Assembly: GCA_037074705.1 (NCBI GenBank)
Contig: CM073590.1
Coordinates: forward strand, 11,974,001-12,038,000
Length of the DNA: 64,000 bases
DNA from: Zhengitettix transpicula
Lineage: Eukaryota; Arthropoda; Insecta; Orthoptera; Tetrigidae
Direction: 5' to 3'
Made by a program: the position numbers and the translations under genes. Numbering within the stretch: the stretch's first letter is position 1; every line of letters begins with the position of its first letter. The notes beneath the pieces were generated by a model. That model was not told the DNA's origin and did no database searches. It saw only the letters and a program-made list of their open reading frames with translations. Shown here one piece after another: positions 1-11,400 of this stretch.

Positions 1-689
1 TAAGACACGTCTACCAACCCCAGAAGCGGGGTGGACGGGGGTTGAAATACTTAAACATGCTAAAACAGGAGGTATTAGATTAGGATAAATATTTTCGGGG
101 TCAAAGATATTGATTGTGTTTCTACCGATGTTATCTGAATATAATATTCATCTCCTACGCCCTGGGAAAAGGGCACCCTTAGGGTTTGGGGTGGAGTTTA
201 CAGAAAAATAACGCGAATACAACCGAGTTTGGAGTCAAATCGAAGGTTATGGATGTCAGTGAGTTTACTTCGGATAAATATTTTTAATTGCCCATTTAAC
301 CCGAAAGGGCGGGGGTTGGAAGGGAAGATAAATAGTCAGTTCTTGCGCTTTCTTGGAGGACAATTACGTGAATACTATTTGAACGGATGTTGTTGAAAAT
401 ATAAATCCCTTTAGACATTAGTGGTGAGCTTGCTTAGGGCTGGAGGTAAGAATTGTCTATTATTCTAAAACTGCCAAAATGTTATGTGTTTATGGGTAAA
501 CTAGATAGATAGTGTTTCTACCGATGTGATATGAGTAAAAATTCAACCCTTTCCACCACGGGAAAGTAGCAGATTTAGGAGTGGTGTTCTTCTTACTATT
601 TTAACCGATGTTGTTTGCATTAATAACGACGTTTAATCTTCTTATAAATAAAAATTAGTGTATGTATGTATTTATGTTTGTGTATTTGT

Positions 690-1095
690 ATGTTCGTTAT
701 ACAAATCTTCACCGCTGGAGAATATTTCACCATATTTCGTACACGTGTTCTTTGCGACCAGGAAACAAACACTGTCAGGGTGAGACGCGTCTACCACCCC
801 CAGAAGCGGGGTGGAAATATTTAAACATGCTAAAACAGTCGATATTTCAGTCGGATAAATATTTTTAGGGGTCAAAGATATTTATAGTGTTTCCACTGAT
901 GATATCTGAATATAATTTTAAACTTCTACACCCTGGGGAAAGAGCACCCCTAGCGTTTGGGGTGGAGAATACAAATCCATACCAGTGGATCAAATTTCAC
1001 CAAATTTCGTACACGTGTTCTTTGCGACCAGGAAACCAACACTGTCGGGATGAGACGCGTCTACCACCCCCAGAAGCGGGGGTGGACGGGGGTTT
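690..1095 (+). repeat. Direct repeat of about 270 bp within the Helitron-like block
   Basis: The segment reading TTTCGTACACGTGTTCTTTG followed by a GACCAGGAAAC motif, GAGACGCGTCTACCACC and the G-run appears at about 725 and again at about 995. The two copies are nearly identical, unlike the more diverged units further right, so this is a younger local duplication. Confidence 0.75.
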
Positions 1096-2689
1096 AAATA
1101 TTTAAACATGCTAAAACAGCTGATATTTCAGTCGGATAAATATTTTTAGGGGTCACAGATATTGATAGTGTTTCTACCGACTGTTGGGGTGAGACGCGTC
1201 TACCACCCCCAGAAGCGGGTCGGGATTATCAGTAGAGCACTTTTAGGTGTTGGGTGGAGGAACGCTGCAATAAAATAACGCGAATACAACCGAGATTGGA
1301 GTCAAATCCAAGGTTATGGATGTCGTCCAGTTCAATTATAGCATCAAATAGGCCATTTAGCCCCAAGGGGCGGGAGTGGATGGGATGGAAATTTTCTAAC
1401 ATGTTAAATCATCGATATTAGCGTGGAATAAATAAATGCCGGGACCATTGACGTTGATAGTATTTCTAACGATGTTGTTTGTAGGCATGATAGGGGTGGG
1501 GCTGGAGAGGATTTTCTTGAAAATAAGGGGAAAACAATCGAGATTCGAGTCAAATCGAAGGTAATGGATGTCTCTGAATTTATTTATGACAATATGGACA
1601 ACGCGCGGGTATCGGGCGGGTTGGGATGAGTTGACCGGCTGTTTTTTTGCGTCGATTAAATATATTTCGGGATGAATTAGATTAATAAAATTTCCCTACA
1701 TGTTCTCTGTGTATAATTTCATTCCCTTTCGGACTCATAAGGGTGCACCCTTAAGGGTGGGCGTGAAGTAGCGTTACATAAAAAGAAACCAGAAACTATC
1801 GGAATTGTCAGTGAGTTTAATTAATTTCCTTGAATATAACGGGAAAACAACCGAGATTCGAGTCAAATCGAAGGTAATGGATGTTGCTGAATTTATTTAT
1901 GACAATCTGGACAACGCGCGGGTATCGGCAGGGTTGGGATGAGTTGACCGGCTGTTTTTTCGTTAATTAAATATATTTCGGGAAGAATTAGATTAATAAA
2001 ATTTCCCTACATGTTCTCTGTGTATAATTTCAACCCCTTTCGGACTCGAAAATGTGCACCCTTAAGGGTTGGCGTGGAAGTAGCATTAGATAAAAATAAA
2101 CCAGAAACTATCAGGATTGTCACTGAGTTTAATTATGACATTAAACTTGACCGTTTAAGTCCCCGAAGCGGGAGTGGTCGGGGGTGAAAAATTTCAAACA
2201 TGTTAAACGGTCGATATTTGCGATAATTATTTCCTGGGGTTAATTACTTTGATAGTATTTATACCGATGCTGTTTGTGTATAATTTAACCCCTGTGAGGG
2301 GAGCAAGCTTAGGGGTGGGGTGGAGGTACGTTAAATAAAATCCCGCAAAAACAACCGAGAATCGAATCAATTCCGAGACTATGAATGTCGCTGAATCTAA
2401 TTGTGACAACCTGGGTAACGCGACGGGTTTGGGAGGTGTTGGGCGGGGGAATAAATTTTCAGACAATGTAATCGGCCGATTTTTGCGTGGAATACATTCT
2501 TTTTCATTATCGCATATTTGTGGGGGTGGTCATCTTCTAACATGTAAAAACGGCCGATATATTTAGTCAATGACTTCATCCCCCTTCGGCATGGGAGGGG
2601 AGCACATTTAGGGATAGGGTTCGAGGAGCTTTACATAAAAATAGCGAAAAGGTAACCAATATTGGAGTCTTATGATAGATAAATGACAT

Positions 2690-2716
2690 CTCGGGCAACG
2701 CCGGGCACCCAGCTAG
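2690..2716 (+). repeat. Helitron 3' terminal hairpin plus CTAG
   Basis: The sequence CTCGG-GCAACG-CCGGG can form a five-pair stem (one G-T pair). CACCCAG follows, then CTAG, then T. Helitrons end in CTRR preceded by a small hairpin and insert between A and T, so this fits. Degenerate relatives end at 8289 and 16019. Confidence 0.6.
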
Positions 2717-2876
2717 TATTATATAATTGCAAAGAGTAATTGATACATGTCCTACCAGTGTGGAAGGAAACAAATATCTTATACACAGGACTAAGTACTA
2801 AATTTATTTTTTCATGGATAAAATGCACTTTCGTAATATTTGTAGAGTTCCCAAAAATACTTTTCATAGTTTGCAC

Positions 2877-3470
2877 GGAGATGAGCGTTGAGTTTGCGTA
2901 TAATTGTAATAGTTTAGCCCCACCCGAGGGGAATTAACTGCAAATTGAATGTAATAATTAATTTGAGCTTTATCCATTACCCCAGGTTCGACTCCAATCT
3001 CGGATATTTATGTTATTTTTGTTGAATACCCCTCCACCCTAGCCTTCACTATGTTCACCTCATAATATATCGTTTAAACATAAATAGACTCATCCACATC
3101 AATTACCCTTGTATTTACTCGAAATTTTTTGTTTTCACGTTATTTTTGTGGAATGTCTCTCCATACCCACTCCTACGGGTGTTCCGCTCCGATGCCGAAA
3201 GGACTTGAAATTATACTCGAACAACATCTGTAGAAATACAATAAAGTTCTTAGTTCCGAAAAGTATTTATCAGAAATAAATATGTACTGTTATTAAGCAT
3301 TGAAAGTTTCATCCCCTGACCACTTCAGACTCATGGTTTTTTCTTTGAGTCGTCTTACTCCGACAGAGTTTGTTTTCTGATCAAGAGAAACACGTGTACG
3401 AAATTTGGTGTAATTTGCACTACGGGGTTCGATTTTTATGCATTCGAAAGATACATTAATACATACATAA
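2877..3470 (-). mobile_element. Helitron-like repeat, inverted copy
   Basis: Read on the minus strand this carries the same motifs in the same order as the block at 1-2716: ACCAAATTTCGTACACGTGT, a TTTCTACAGATGTTGTTCG motif, the CCCTTTCGG box, and GAGATTGGAGTCGAACC. Its right end (3440-3470) is an ACAT-rich run, which is the 5' side of the family in the other copies too. No 3' hairpin is seen on its left side, so it looks truncated. It lies head to head with the preceding block. Confidence 0.55.
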
Positions 3471-4865
3471 AGGCAGTTTTATTTGTTATAAGATTAGATT
3501 AATACAAATATTTATTGTTTGCGTGCACCACTGATACCACACCATTGTTTATTTCATGTGCTGTCGGACGAGGTTTCCAGTCGCTGAAAATAGCTGACTG
3601 ATAAATTCTTTCAGAGACGACATTTTTAATTTGTATAACACCTTGTATTTATCAAAGACCTGTGTGATTTAAGCAGTGCAGCATTAGTTGCGAAATTTAG
3701 TGCTACTTGCGTAGTAAATTTCTACAATACAAATAAATATTCTTTACCTTGTCTCTTATATAGAATTGCTTCTATTTAATGAATTTTCAAATATGTACCT
3801 TTGCAATAATTCATATTTACTATTTATGTATAGACCTAAGAAGCTATTGTATTATTTATATGTCGTTCTAATCATAATTTTAATCAATAACAACTAGACT
3901 TGTACTACTTCCTCAGCAGAGAAATGGAACCAATAAGTCTTAGCTTTAAAAAATCCGTTCCTAAACTGATAGTGTTTGAAACAATTGTCCTTTGGACTCA
4001 TTATGCAGGGTGGCAGAATTATTTCTTGTTGCACCTTTATGCGTTATAAATTTTTATCTAAATCTGTTTTCTTGTAAACAGGGAGCAAATGCAACACAAG
4101 AGTGGAACATATATGTTTACCTGGATAAAATTTTCTAGTATAAAAGGTATAAATACCATTTATTTGTAAAGACAATTTTTATCAATGTTGAATGAAATAA
4201 ATTCTGATACATTGTAGCTTCCCATTTATGATGTTTGCTCTAGGGTTACTTAAACAAGAATAATTTATTTATTCTTACACCATGACATAACATTTTGTCG
4301 TATAAAAAGTATTCAAAAATTTTACACTGCAGTTATAATTAACGATTGGAAGAAATACATACATACACTTTACCAACACCTGACATTCTGTCTGTAAATT
4401 ATAGAATTTGTAATCTGTCGTATTTAAAGGCACTATCGAGAAGATGAGATTCAAGGGTGTGGTTTGAGTAACAAAGTGTACTTTATAATTATCCACTATC
4501 AATTAAATATTTTTTAAAATTGATGCGAATACACGGAAACATGCTCCAATTTATAATAAACTTGATCGAAAATGATATAATCTGAACAGCAGTAGACGTT
4601 GCTGATTACTACATTTTCCCCCAATAGTAGTCCGTAAATGCGCGGACTATATCGTAATACTATTGAAGGCAGATAATTGACGAGAATACAGTTACAAATA
4701 TAATTTATATAGCTATAAAAACAAATTTCAGAATGTAGATATCCACAAGTATTATTAATATTACACGATTTTTGAAAAATTTCCGCAAATAGTCACGCAT
4801 TCAATGAAAATATTTTCACTTCTGTTTGCCAGAATATTTTTCCTTAATGATAATATTAAAAATGA
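3471..4865. other. AT-rich stretch without a recognisable gene
   Basis: Only short open frames with many stops and low-GC composition. A GCAGGGTGGCAGAATTATTT motif near 4006 resembles terminal motifs of dispersed arthropod repeats, but I could not find its partner. Confidence 0.5.
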
Positions 4866-5425
4866 TTTTTTTTATGGTAACAGGCTTTATGAGGGTAATC
4901 CACATGGTGGCAACTCCCCTTTAATAGCATAGGAAGGAACTTGAAAGGGGGGATGCGGAAGGGCAGAGGAAGGTAGTCAAGGGTTAACTAGGACCCCCGG
5001 GCTATAGTTTAAGGATCCTACCCTGCATTCGCCTAAAAGTAATGCAGGACAAACCCTAGAAAAACCTGCATCAGGTAGGTCGGGCATTGGGTACTTGTCC
5101 CACGCCCTTCCGATAGCGGGAGAGGAGTTTTCTGTGGGGACGCAGCATTCCCTTCTCCGTGCCTCGACCAGTTTAGGAGGCAGCTGGCTGACTATTCCAA
5201 TAGGAACAGCGAACAACTCTTACCGTATGCCAAAGGTCTGTGACCCCGGAACATACACCTCTCAAAACAGGCCGAGGTGCTTCGGCTTGTGGGAACCTTA
5301 GTTCGAAAACTGAGAGAGGAAAAGGCATCCCCAAAGGCAGCCTTTTCCTGTCTCTCCTACAAGGTTCTGCCTGCGAGAGAACATCCCTCGCAGGTACTGC
5401 CTGCGAGAGAATAGCCCTCGCAGAC
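4866..5425 (-). mobile_element. R1 retroposon copy 1, near full length
   Basis: This is one of the fullest copies of R1. On the minus strand it begins with a CTGCGAGGG/CTCTCGCAGG sub-repeat (two direct units at 5369-5425), passes through GTGTATGTTCCGGGG, CAGCTGCCTCCTAAACTGG and GATGCAGGTTTTTCTAGGG motifs, and ends with GCCTGTTACC followed by an A8 run (4866-4873). It is clearly GC-richer than both flanks. Two frames stay open over some 70-80 codons, but the predicted peptide (containing RECCVP and DLPDAGF) matches no family I know and is probably a by-product of composition. The A-tail and the 5' truncation of sister copies suggest LINE-driven retroposition. Confidence 0.75.
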
Positions 5426-5601
5426 GTATGTTTGCCTTATATTAAAAACGTCGGCCGATAGGGGCTAAATGACGTGCGATTGTAAAACTGCGTGCGTGTT
5501 GCTGTGTCGTCTATATCTGCAAATATAGGCGAATTAGGGATCAAAGGCTTGTGAGGTGAATTTGTTCCAAATACAAATATCGGACCAATGTTTTATTCAT
5601 C

Positions 5602-5636
5602 AGCGTTTCGACTGCAAGATCCGCCATTGTCGTCAG
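5602..5636 (-). ncRNA. Hammerhead-like core (CTGACGA ... GAAAC)
   Basis: On the minus strand CTGACGA is followed 20 bases later by GAAAC and then GCTGATGAATAAA. CTGANGA and GAAA are the two conserved halves of the hammerhead ribozyme core, and the spacing suits a short stem II (GAC ... GTC with an inner TG ... CA). Stems I and III could not be confirmed by eye. Such motifs occur in terminal repeats of Penelope-like elements. Confidence 0.35.
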
Positions 5637-6479
5637 ATTTACAGACGTTGTTGAATAAATTATAGAAACAATTCAAATCTCCTCATTCAAAGATATTTAA
5701 TAATTTTTCCTATAGTGATTATCTTTTGTTTCAATTTGAAATTATTTCCATATTTACTTGTGTTTTTTATTGGATTATCGATTTGTTCATTTTGTTAATA
5801 AAGATATTATTTTTTTGTATCAGCTATTACTGTTCTAATCTCACTATCTTTCTCTTATGCGGCCCGCACTAAATTTTTAAATTAGCACTTGGCCCTTTCT
5901 AACAGAAGGTTGCATTACTGATCTGAGAAAAGTAAAAATAAAATTTATTCGAGTAATATTTAAATTTAGAGCCGACAACTGGTATTTCTCATAACTGTCA
6001 CGAATTACAATACATAAATTTCTGTCCTGTGAGGTTCTATTCTAACCATTACACCTTTAAGAATCGCAACACCCAGAAACATTTTCGTTTAAAGAATGAA
6101 CCAGCGTGCCAAGTAGCATACAACGTCAAGTAGCCTCTTTAAACCAAAATTATTGGTTTGGCGCTTACTGTTTTTAAAATTCTCGTAGTATCACACTTTT
6201 ACAGTATAATTTAATTTATCATCGCTCCAAAATATGTGACACTGGGGGCGCCATCCTAATAATTTTCTGAGTGAATAAATTAAGAAATGTAATCACTGAT
6301 ATTTTTTAATTGGAACAAATCGACAGCAATTAACACAACTGCGTTGCGTGCGACAGAAATGTGTTGTGGGTTCATGAAGTACTAAAATCTCCAACTAACT
6401 CAAAGAGGAACGTCCCTAGGGATGAAATTGGAGTGAAAGTTGTTGTAGAGTTCCATCGCAAGCAATTTACGATAGAAGA
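5637..6479. other. AT-rich stretch, no gene seen
   Basis: Intergenic or intronic sequence lying upstream of the CpG-rich island. Nothing beyond short chance frames was seen. Confidence 0.45.
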
Positions 6480-6850
6480 AACTGTGAGAGTTTTATTTGA
6501 GGGGAACGACGCTCGCCCCCTCCTCGCGTGGCGCTTCTGCGCGTGCGTCGCGACGGAGTCTCGTCGTGCCGCGCAGTGCTGTGATCGATGGCGGCGGCCG
6601 AGGACGCTCCCGAGGAGAGGCAGGCGCAGGCGTCGGTGGCGGTGGCGGACGCGAACCTCGCTGGGGGCGTCGGGGGCACGTGGGTGTGCTGCTTGCCGTG
6701 CGGCTGGCTACGGCGCTCCAGGCCCGTGCGCCGCGCCGCGTTGTCCGCCGCCACGCTCGCCGTCACTTCGCTGCTCGTGGCGTCGCCCGTGCTCTTCCTC
6801 AGCGCCGCGGCGCCCACCAACACGCCGCGGCACGACTGCGCCATGGTCAG
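6480..6850 (+). promoter_or_regulatory. CpG-rich island around a likely 5' exon
   Basis: GC content jumps abruptly from roughly one third to about 70 percent, with dense CG dinucleotides, and drops again after 6850. This is the only long island of its kind in the window. In insects such islands mark 5' exons or promoters, and it wraps the ATG-containing exon candidate. No TATA box was identified just upstream. Confidence 0.45.
6588..6845 (+). CDS. Candidate first coding exon of a single-pass membrane protein
   Basis: From ATG at 6588 the frame gives 86 codons up to ATG|GTCAGT at 6845/6846, a good splice donor, leaving phase 0. The peptide has an acidic, Ala-rich start (1-30), a Cys cluster CCLPC (34-38), a basic RRSRPVRR segment (42-49), a hydrophobic span (about 50-75) and a short lumenal or extracellular stretch with Cys84. 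This is the layout of a type II signal-anchor protein. GC and CpG content differ sharply from the flanking DNA, supporting coding or promoter function. Reading on past the donor gives a frame with no clear character. I do not recognise the protein, and no following exon was identified in the window. Other frames across the island are also open because of GC richness, so the frame choice rests on the start codon, the membrane-anchor design and the donor. Confidence 0.45.
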
Positions 6851-7479
6851 TCACAATGCTTTTCCACTCAATGCAGACTCTCGACTATCCGTCGTTCAAT
6901 GGCAGAAGGGCAGTCCGGGACAGGGCTTCGAATACTCCCTATGGCTACAATTAAAAACACCATTATTATAAAAAAACAAGCTCTTATTTATATTGTCTAA
7001 CCAGCAGGTTACAAATATTTATGTACAGTCCAGTGCGCATTTAATAATTTAGTATACTGATAGGAAGAGTAAAAATATAAATATAAATAAAGAAATATGT
7101 AGCCTTGAGTCATAAAATTATAATTTTTACTGACAAATTCAATTTTATGACGGTTGGATGTCTTCAGTTTGGGCAGTTATTAACAATTTTGTATATAATT
7201 CATGCTCAAAATTTTAAGGCAAGATTCTGCTTCCTTGCCTTCCATTCATCTAAATTTTATGCATGAATTTTTTTAAAAATTATAAAAAGTGTTCAACCGG
7301 AAGAGGACCCAAAATGAATATTTGTTAATAAAAATTATTATTTGTCTCAATGCCCTATATTTATATTATATATATATTTCATTATTTTTCAAAATAAAAT
7401 ACTGAGCATTAATTGTTAAAACAAATTTTATCATGTCTAACTTTTTCATTTATCAACAATTTGGTAATACATCAATGTA
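6851..7479. other. AT-rich stretch, presumed intron or intergenic
   Basis: If the exon ending at 6845 is real this is the start of its first intron. No exon-like frame is visible. Confidence 0.4.
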
Positions 7480-8289
7480 TAAATGTATGTATGTGTGGTA
7501 TACGTACAGTCTTCAATGTATGTAACGATTTCAACCAAACTTAGCACACTTTGGACTCAAAATCCGAGAAAACAACACTGGGGTGGGAGTGAAAGGGAGT
7601 AACATTTAAAAGTGATATTGAAGAGATCCATATTATTATCTAATAAATGAATAATTAAACAATAACACCTGTTTCATAGCCCTCATTTATTACATATATA
7701 TGATTTCGATCATACTCAATTTTAACTATCACCTGTAATTATTATAAACGTAATCAATAATGTTATAATTATTAAACATATTATACATTTGAATATAAAT
7801 AACATATATAGAGAGAATATATGTTTACTTTGTTTAGTTATTGATAGCAAATAAATACTTTGGTCCATTAAAATAAAATGTCTGAGAAGTATATTTATGG
7901 ATCGCCGGCATTAAGTGTCACCCTGGACATAGTTTCAATGGATGAAGGTGGTAACAGAAAAATTACGAAGAAACGGTAGAAGGTTTTTCGAAACTACTGT
8001 TCTGGGCGTCAGAGAATTTCCAACTCATTCAGCTGACATTGTCCAATGCCGGCGAAGTCCAGCTCATGTAGGTATACAGACTAGAGGGGTGACGAAATTG
8101 TTCATTTTTTGGTGTCCTAGTGATGAGCCAGTGACTTTTCGATGCAGGTTAATTCACGTGTTCAGCCAAATCCGGTATACAGAGGGTGAAAAGGAGTTTA
8201 TTGTAAAATATTTGCCTAGTATCGAATTAATTAGCTTTATGGTCTAATATAAGATTGAGATAAATAAATACCCGGGCAACAACAACTAA
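7480..8289 (+). mobile_element. Helitron-like element, single diverged copy
   Basis: It starts with a GTATGTATGTGTG run and an AACGATTTCAACCAAACTT motif, the 5' signature shared with the other copies, and ends with CCCGGGCAACAACAACTAA, a decayed form of the hairpin plus CTRR terminus at 2690-2716. Between them lies a 101-codon plus-strand open frame (7942-8247) that I do not recognise and cannot distinguish from chance. Confidence 0.4.
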
Positions 8290-9449
8290 TTTTTAATTTT
8301 AAAAAAGCAACGAATGTCACCAAACAACCGTTTACTAAAGTATTCCCCACATGTTGGCATTCGATACATAATTGACAAAGTGAAGACCAAATAGAAGTTT
8401 CTCACCTACTTTTTTGCACACAAAACCAGATGCCTACTTGGAGCGTCCCGACAAAGTAATCCTTTTCTTTTATAACCGAGAATTATTTGTTAAATGATGC
8501 CAAATAGATCGGGTGCCCAATAGTCACGAGTCGAATGGTCGAGAGTCAATTGTACAAAAAGACGTTCTTGTGATTAGTCTAGTGCAAGCATATGAAATGA
8601 ATTCATATTAACCCACCCTCTGACATTCGCAATTTTCTTCAATTATATTTTATGTATGTGTGGAGAATATATATATATATATATATATATATTCTTTTGG
8701 TCCTGTTTTTGTGTAGGTTTCGTTGGTTTCATTTCTAAATATTATGTAGTCTAAATTATTTTTTCCAGATTTCCCTAAAGGGAACAAGTACTGGGTTTTT
8801 CCGTGTAAGAATGTTGTAGTATAACATTGTTTCCATTTTTTGTAGTCTATAAATCTTACTATAACTTTACCACCTCATTAAATAACGAGTATGCATCGTC
8901 AACGCAAGAGCTTTATCCCGGCGATGCGTCTCTATCACTATACATTTGCACCTGTGCCCTGGTATCATCGTGGTAATTAAGCTTGACCTACAGTGCTATG
9001 CTGTTATGTATACTTTCCTCAAACATCTCGAGATGCAGTTTGTAATCAGTTTTTTCTTTCGAGTAACTGGAAAGAGAGGGTGCCATCCGCAACCTGGAAG
9101 TTATCTTCCCTCGCTTCTTCCGACGGTCAGTTGCGCATATTGGTCGCTTCTCTCAGGTTTAATTTTTATGAGTTAATCCATACATATTTCACATTATATT
9201 CGGAGGTCCTCTCTTAATAATTTTAAAATTGCAGTCAAATGCATATATTTTATTCTACACTAATATCGTCTTTGTTTCGTAAAATACGTTCTGTATCCTC
9301 AGTGCTGAGCCATCTTTGAGGAAATAAGTGGGCGGACTTAACCTAGTAACCGGGTTTAACCAATCTATTTTCCCAGCGTTCACCTGTCTCGTCGAAAAAT
9401 CTAATAAAAAGTTCTGCGCTTATGAGAAATAATGTACTGTTTTGCGAAG
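8290..9449. other. AT-rich stretch with one (AT)n microsatellite
   Basis: The (AT)n tract is at 8667-8692. No gene-like frame or recognised element was found. Confidence 0.45.
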
Positions 9450-10712
9450 GGGGGAATGTAACACAGTAGCTACGTCCAAAAAAAGGCCTCCGCAAAAGGT
9501 CGGATATTTTTTTTCTAAAATGTATATGTAGTGGTCATCAGTTCAAACAAAGGTTTCCTATTCGAAAGGCCTCGGGGAAAGTTTCTGACACCTAAAATTT
9601 ACGAAATTGTGCACCTCTTTTCAGTTTTTCGCGTGTAACAAAAGAATGAAGCAATCCGTTGAAATTAATGTTCAGGAATAAATTATTGATCTTAAAAGTC
9701 TTCATCGAATGATGTATTCGATTACGGAATTCTGTCGAACGAAGTGGTAGAAATCTTTCGTTAAATTTACGACAATTTACGTCATTTTTCAAAATAATGC
9801 GTTTTGTAACATTTTTAGTGCTGATATCTCCAAAATGGACGGTAGTACCTATTTTGTCACACAAACAGTTTTAGATAATTTAATTATTTTTCCAACGCAT
9901 TATCTGTTTTTAAAAATATGTTGAAATTTGCCGAAAATACACTCAATTTCCTAGCTGTATACCGCCGGTCCAGTTGCATTAATATAATGGCGGTGAGGAC
10001 GGGAGTGACGATTACCTAATAGAATAGCAAATCTGCTCGGACTCAAGTCCGCAGTTCCGATTACTATTCTTTCTTCCTTGCAAAAGTATATAGATACTCT
10101 TTGAAACTGGACTCTTTCTTCCTCTTAGAAAAACAACACTCTTAAATATTTTAATATGGTTTGCAAAGGATAAGTTTCACAGTCTCGTAGGTAATCGTCA
10201 CTCCCATCCTCAGCGACATAATATTAGTGTAACCGGTCCGACGGCATACAGCGAGAAAAAATGGGCAATTCTCAATGTATTTCTAAAACCAGACCATGCG
10301 TTGGAAAGAATAAATTCTCTAAAACCTTTATTCTATGGCAAATTTTTAAAAAAATTAAAAACTGCCGACCATTTAGGAAACATCAGCACGATAAAAAGGC
10401 ATTCTTTTGGAAAATGACGTTGCGTGGTGTAAATTTGACGAACTATTTCTACAATTTTGTTCGAATACTGGATGCTAAATTTTATGCTCTATAATTTATA
10501 AGTGAACATTACTTTCAATATAATGCTTCATGATTTTGTTATTAGCGAAATACTGAAAAGAGGTGAAAAATTGTGTGGTTTATTAGGCCACAGAAACGTT
10601 CCCAGAGACCTTTCGAATTGTAAAACTAATGGCCACAACATTTACAATTTTTTTTTTAAAATATCAGACGTTTTGCGCGGTAATATGTATGTAGCTATTG
10701 GGTTATTCAGGT
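9450..10712. mobile_element. Fold-back element with arms of about 550 bp
   Basis: The left arm (about 9450-10025) is the diverged reverse complement of the right arm (about 10160-10712). Near the centre GGGAGTGACGATTACCTA (10001-10018) is matched perfectly by its complement at 10188-10205. Further out, ACTGAAAAGAGGTG is shared by the right arm (about 10550) and the minus strand of the left arm (about 9620), as are GGCCTTTCGAA-like and GTAGCTA-like motifs near the tips. A spacer of about 130 bp separates the arms. Short open frames in both arms encode related peptides (TREKLKRGAQF and SEILKRGEKLC), suggesting a decayed coding segment of unknown kind. No known transposase motif is visible. Confidence 0.65.
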
Positions 10713-11282
10713 CGTTTGTGAAAATACCTTAACCTAAGACACAGAGAAGGTCAAGTTTTAATGTTCTCAAATAATTTCAAATAAAAATTAACATTTATTT
10801 CATCATAAAAATCGCACAAGAGCTTTCAGCGTCCCAGGACCACGAAAATATTTTAATTATTGGCCATCTCTGTGACTGATTTATATAAAACGTTCTTCTG
10901 TTTAAAAAATTGAGGGATATTTAAATTACAACAAGATATATTAAATAATGAACAAGGATTTAAATAGACACTATTGCATGAAATATTTCAAGATAAAGAT
11001 CCGCAATGGGGTTTTAAATGCGACAGTAGTATAAAAACAGTTTTTAGTGGATTAATAATGATAAATATGAATACTTAATGTAATAAAGTACGACAATTGT
11101 TTGAGATATTTTAATAAAAGTGACTTTGGATCCTACGCTTCCCCATGCGACTACCAACGTCAGAACCAATAACGCGACTGCTGAAGGGTTACTAATTCGA
11201 AATGAGAATTATAAAACTTATTTTTTTAATGTGGACCATGATATCATATTTTTGGACTACTGTACGTCGTGCAAGAAGTGCC
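10713..11282. other. AT-rich stretch upstream of a candidate exon
   Basis: No clear splice acceptor, TATA box or recognised repeat. One frame is open from 11202 into the candidate exon that follows. Confidence 0.35.
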
Positions 11283-11394
11283 ATGAACATCCCCAAGAGA
11301 TTGTTCTCGGCTTCATTGTGTTGGCTGGCTGCTTTCCTGTTGATGGCACTATTGATCTGCGTCTCATTGTGTCATTTTCTCCTGACTGCTCTCT
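11283..11394 (+). CDS. Candidate exon encoding a signal-anchor or signal peptide
   Basis: From ATG at 11283 the frame reads 37 codons plus one base to a perfect donor CTCT|GTAAGT at 11395. The peptide starts MNIPKRLF and continues as an almost uninterrupted hydrophobic run (residues 9-37), as expected of a type II membrane anchor or a long signal peptide. The same frame is open upstream to an ATG at 11202, so the start is uncertain and it could be an internal exon. It lies on the same strand as the candidate exon at 6588, but both look like N-terminal anchors, so they more likely belong to different transcripts. The length is too short to exclude chance. Confidence 0.3.
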
Positions 11395-11400
11395 GTAAGT

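Larger units (their letters stand above)
1..2716 (+). mobile_element. Helitron-like element with degenerate 270-300 bp tandem units
   Basis: The stretch repeats one theme: a G-run motif (CCCCAGAAGCGGGG), then TTTAAACATGCTAAAACAG, then GTTTCTACCGATG, an ACCCTNGGG-type box and AACCGAGATTGGAGTCAAAT, over and over. The last motif recurs near 217, 1285, 1530, 1850 and 2350. The block closes at 2690-2716 with a short GC hairpin followed by CTAG and then T, the classic Helitron 3' end. No Rep/helicase coding sequence is visible, so it would be non-autonomous. The left boundary lies outside the window. The same units occur inverted or dispersed at 2877-3470, 24640-25450 and 39780-41170. It could instead be a satellite captured by a Helitron. 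Confidence 0.6.

Noticed and set aside
4977..5301. Open frames on both strands of R1 copy 1 as protein-coding genes
   Set aside because: The same frames recur in every R1 copy at varying truncation, have no known motif, and both strands are open at once, which fits GC-richer repeat sequence rather than a gene.
6361..7000. Arg/Ala-rich frames overlapping the CpG island in other phases and on the minus strand
   Set aside because: GC-rich DNA keeps all frames open; these lack a membrane segment, a sensible start context or a donor.
9592..10732. Three open frames in the large fold-back as separate genes
   Set aside because: They are related to one another through the inverted repeat and have frame disruptions; they are remains of one element.
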